Below the pieces are notes generated by a model that saw only the letters and a list, made by a program, of their open reading frames with translations, had not been told where the DNA came from and did not search any database. A stretch of DNA of 64,000 bases, from assembly GCF_050633125.1 (NCBI RefSeq), contig NZ_JBOEFX010000001.1:46288-110287 (forward strand). The letters are read 5' to 3'. The DNA comes from Lewinella sp050633125 (GTDB lineage Bacteria > Bacteroidota > Bacteroidia > Chitinophagales > Saprospiraceae). How positions within the stretch are numbered: position 1 is the stretch's first letter; the number at the start of each line of letters is the position of its first letter. Both the position numbers and the translations under genes were made by a program. Positions 62,729-64,000 of the stretch are shown piece after piece.

Positions 62729-62920
62729 ATTCGACATGGAAGCTAAATTTTAGACGATCTTATTGAGTTAAACTCCTGTATTTATTGATGCTTTGGTCAG
62801 AATTTTATTCTGATTTTCAGTCGATGTTAGAAATTGTTAGGTGTTTGGTGATAATGGAATAGTGAAAAATTTGGCACGGGTTTATGTTTGTGGCTAGTTC
62901 ACGTAAACCAATTACTATTC

Positions 62921-64000
62921 ATGAAGCCGAGTATACGATTTATCCTGTTTTTGTTTTGTGCTATTCTTTTTTATTCATGCCAGGATGGAGACCTGATTGA
63001 AAGTAGTACCAATGTCACTGCGTGGGATATTTGTAGAGAGATAGAGAAAACCATCCAGGTACCTGTTTTTAATGATACTCAGTTTAATGTATTAGACTAC
63101 AAGGCAGCACAAGGCACGGATTCTGATGCCTTTAAATTAGCTATTGAAGCTTGTAATCAATCTGGCGGTGGTATGGTCGTCGTACCTGAAGGTATTTACC
63201 ATACGGGGCCTATCCATTTATTAGATAATGTCCGACTCCATTTAGAAAAGGGAGCTGAAATAAAATTCAGTACAATTCCTAGTGATTACCTACCTGTTGT
63301 TCATACTTCCTTTGAAGGGACGGAATTAATGAATTATTCTCCTCTGATTTATGCTTTTGGTAAAAAAAATATCGCAGTAACAGGAGAAGGCTTGCTTAAT
63401 GGGCAGGCAAACAATGCCAATTGGTGGCAATGGAAAGGCAGTAAAGAATACGGTTGGAAAGAAGGGCAGCCGTGCCAAAAAGACCCTTCAAGCCGTGATA
63501 GACTTATCGAGCTTTCAGAAGGAGGAATGCCTGTTGGCGAACGGATTTTCGGAGAAGGTTACTACCTGCGTCCGAGCTTCATAGAGTTTTTTGAATGTGA
63601 AAACATTTTGATCCAAGGTGTGAGAATAGTTGATGCTCCGTTCTGGGTCATCCACCCAATAAAGTCCAATAACATTACCGTCGATGGTGTGACGGTAGAA
63701 AGTCATGGTCCAAACAATGATGGCTGTGATCCCGAATATTCAAAAAATATACTCATCCAAAACTGCACCTTTAATACAGGTGATGATTGTATTGCTATCA
63801 AATCGGGCAGAAATGAAGATGGCCGCCGCGTCGGCATCAAGAGTGAGCGGATTATCATAAGAGGTTGCAAAATGATAGACGGCCACGGAGGAGTTGTCAT
63901 GGGGAGTGAAATCTCCGCAGGCGTAAGTGATGTGTATGTAGAAGACTGTATTATGGATAGCCCCAATCTGGATAGAGCTATCCGCATCAAATCCAACTCG
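62921..64000 (+). CDS. GH28 polygalacturonase-like lipoprotein (3' end outside window)
   Basis: From the ATG at 62921, 360 codons are open to the window edge. A lipoprotein signal (MKPSIRFILFLFCAILFYSC, Cys20) precedes a right-handed beta-helix. GTDSDAFKLAIEACNQSGGG with MVVVPEGIYHTGP forms the first turns. The GH28 catalytic motifs are NNDGCDPE (Asp), NTGDDCIAIKSGRN (Asp-Asp) and GHGGVVMGSE (His). It should hydrolyse galacturonan or a related uronate-containing glycan at the cell surface. It may be the first gene of a pectin-type locus to the right. Confidence 0.92.
   Translation, partial: MKPSIRFILFLFCAILFYSCQDGDLIESSTNVTAWDICREIEKTIQVPVFNDTQFNVLDYKAAQGTDSDAFKLAIEACNQSGGGMVVVPEGIYHTGPIHLLDNVRLHLEKGAEIKFSTIPSDYLPVVHTSFEGTELMNYSPLIYAFGKKNIAVTGEGLLNGQANNANWWQWKGSKEYGWKEGQPCQKDPSSRDRLIELSEGGMPVGERIFGEGYYLRPSFIEFFECENILIQGVRIVDAPFWVIHPIKSNNITVDGVTVESHGPNNDGCDPEYSKNILIQNCTFNTGDDCIAIKSGRNEDGRRVGIKSERIIIRGCKMIDGHGGVVMGSEISAGVSDVYVEDCIMDSPNLDRAIRIKSNS

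Overview
The window looks like chromosomal DNA of a marine member of the Bacteroidota, most likely Saprospiria (Lewinella/Saprospiraceae-like). This is inferred from a SusC/SusD pair, several secreted enzymes ending in type IX secretion (T9SS) sorting domains of the 'PNP...GIY' type, a PorP/SprF protein, TTTG-N19-TAnnTTTG promoters, and the general gene repertoire. No 16S rRNA gene is present, so the rank below phylum is a judgement.

Region 1 (1-19,100, all minus strand) is an alginate utilisation locus. In transcription order it holds a FadR-type GntR regulator (GntR2), a PKD lipoprotein that is a probable surface glycan-binding protein, a secreted beta-helix protein of unrecognised family, SusC, SusD, a protein with two PL7 alginate lyase domains, a PL6 alginate lyase, a second close paralogue of the regulator (GntR1), a PL17 oligoalginate lyase, and an MFS hexuronate-type transporter cut by the window edge. 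The proposed flow is: PL7, PL6 and perhaps the beta-helix enzyme cut polymer outside the cell; SusCD and the lipoprotein capture and import oligomers; PL17 makes monomers; the MFS carrier moves unsaturated uronate into the cytoplasm. Four control regions carry the same tandem operator (two TTGGTnnACCAA sites, 15-16 bp apart), placed so that the outer site overlaps a -7 promoter element. This is a well-defined local regulon with two paralogous candidate repressors.

Region 2 (19,390-38,000) is a mixture of housekeeping and accessory genes: S10 peptidase, guanine deaminase, LOG-family protein, coaE, LuxR-type response regulator, TPMT-like methyltransferase, an orphan TonB receptor, an APMAP/strictosidine-synthase-like protein, a serine beta-lactamase-like hydrolase, class IV aminotransferase, PlsB-like acyltransferase, engB, a secreted esterase, and a small fructan/sucrose unit (GH32 lipoprotein plus MFS sugar porter).

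Region 3 (38,100-43,700) has an ECF sigma factor, an anti-sigma-like membrane protein and a DUF4097-like exported protein in one operon. A repeat-rich stretch follows, with a broken lipoprotein start and a 161-bp inverted repeat, then a TPR-fused beta-lactamase-family lipoprotein and tRNA-Ser(UGA).

Region 4 (43,700-59,000) is mostly core metabolism: deoxynucleoside kinase, gatC, a LolD-type ATPase, cobalamin adenosyltransferase, PspC, lpxB, surE, hemH, PorP/SprF, an NlpC/P60-like protein whose catalytic Cys is replaced by Ser, a DUF6688-like membrane protein, EVE protein, SpoU methyltransferase, a GT-C-like membrane protein and pyrG.

Region 5 (59,100-64,000) carries a large secreted M36 metalloprotease and the first 360 codons of a GH28 lipoprotein, which may open a second polysaccharide locus beyond the right edge.
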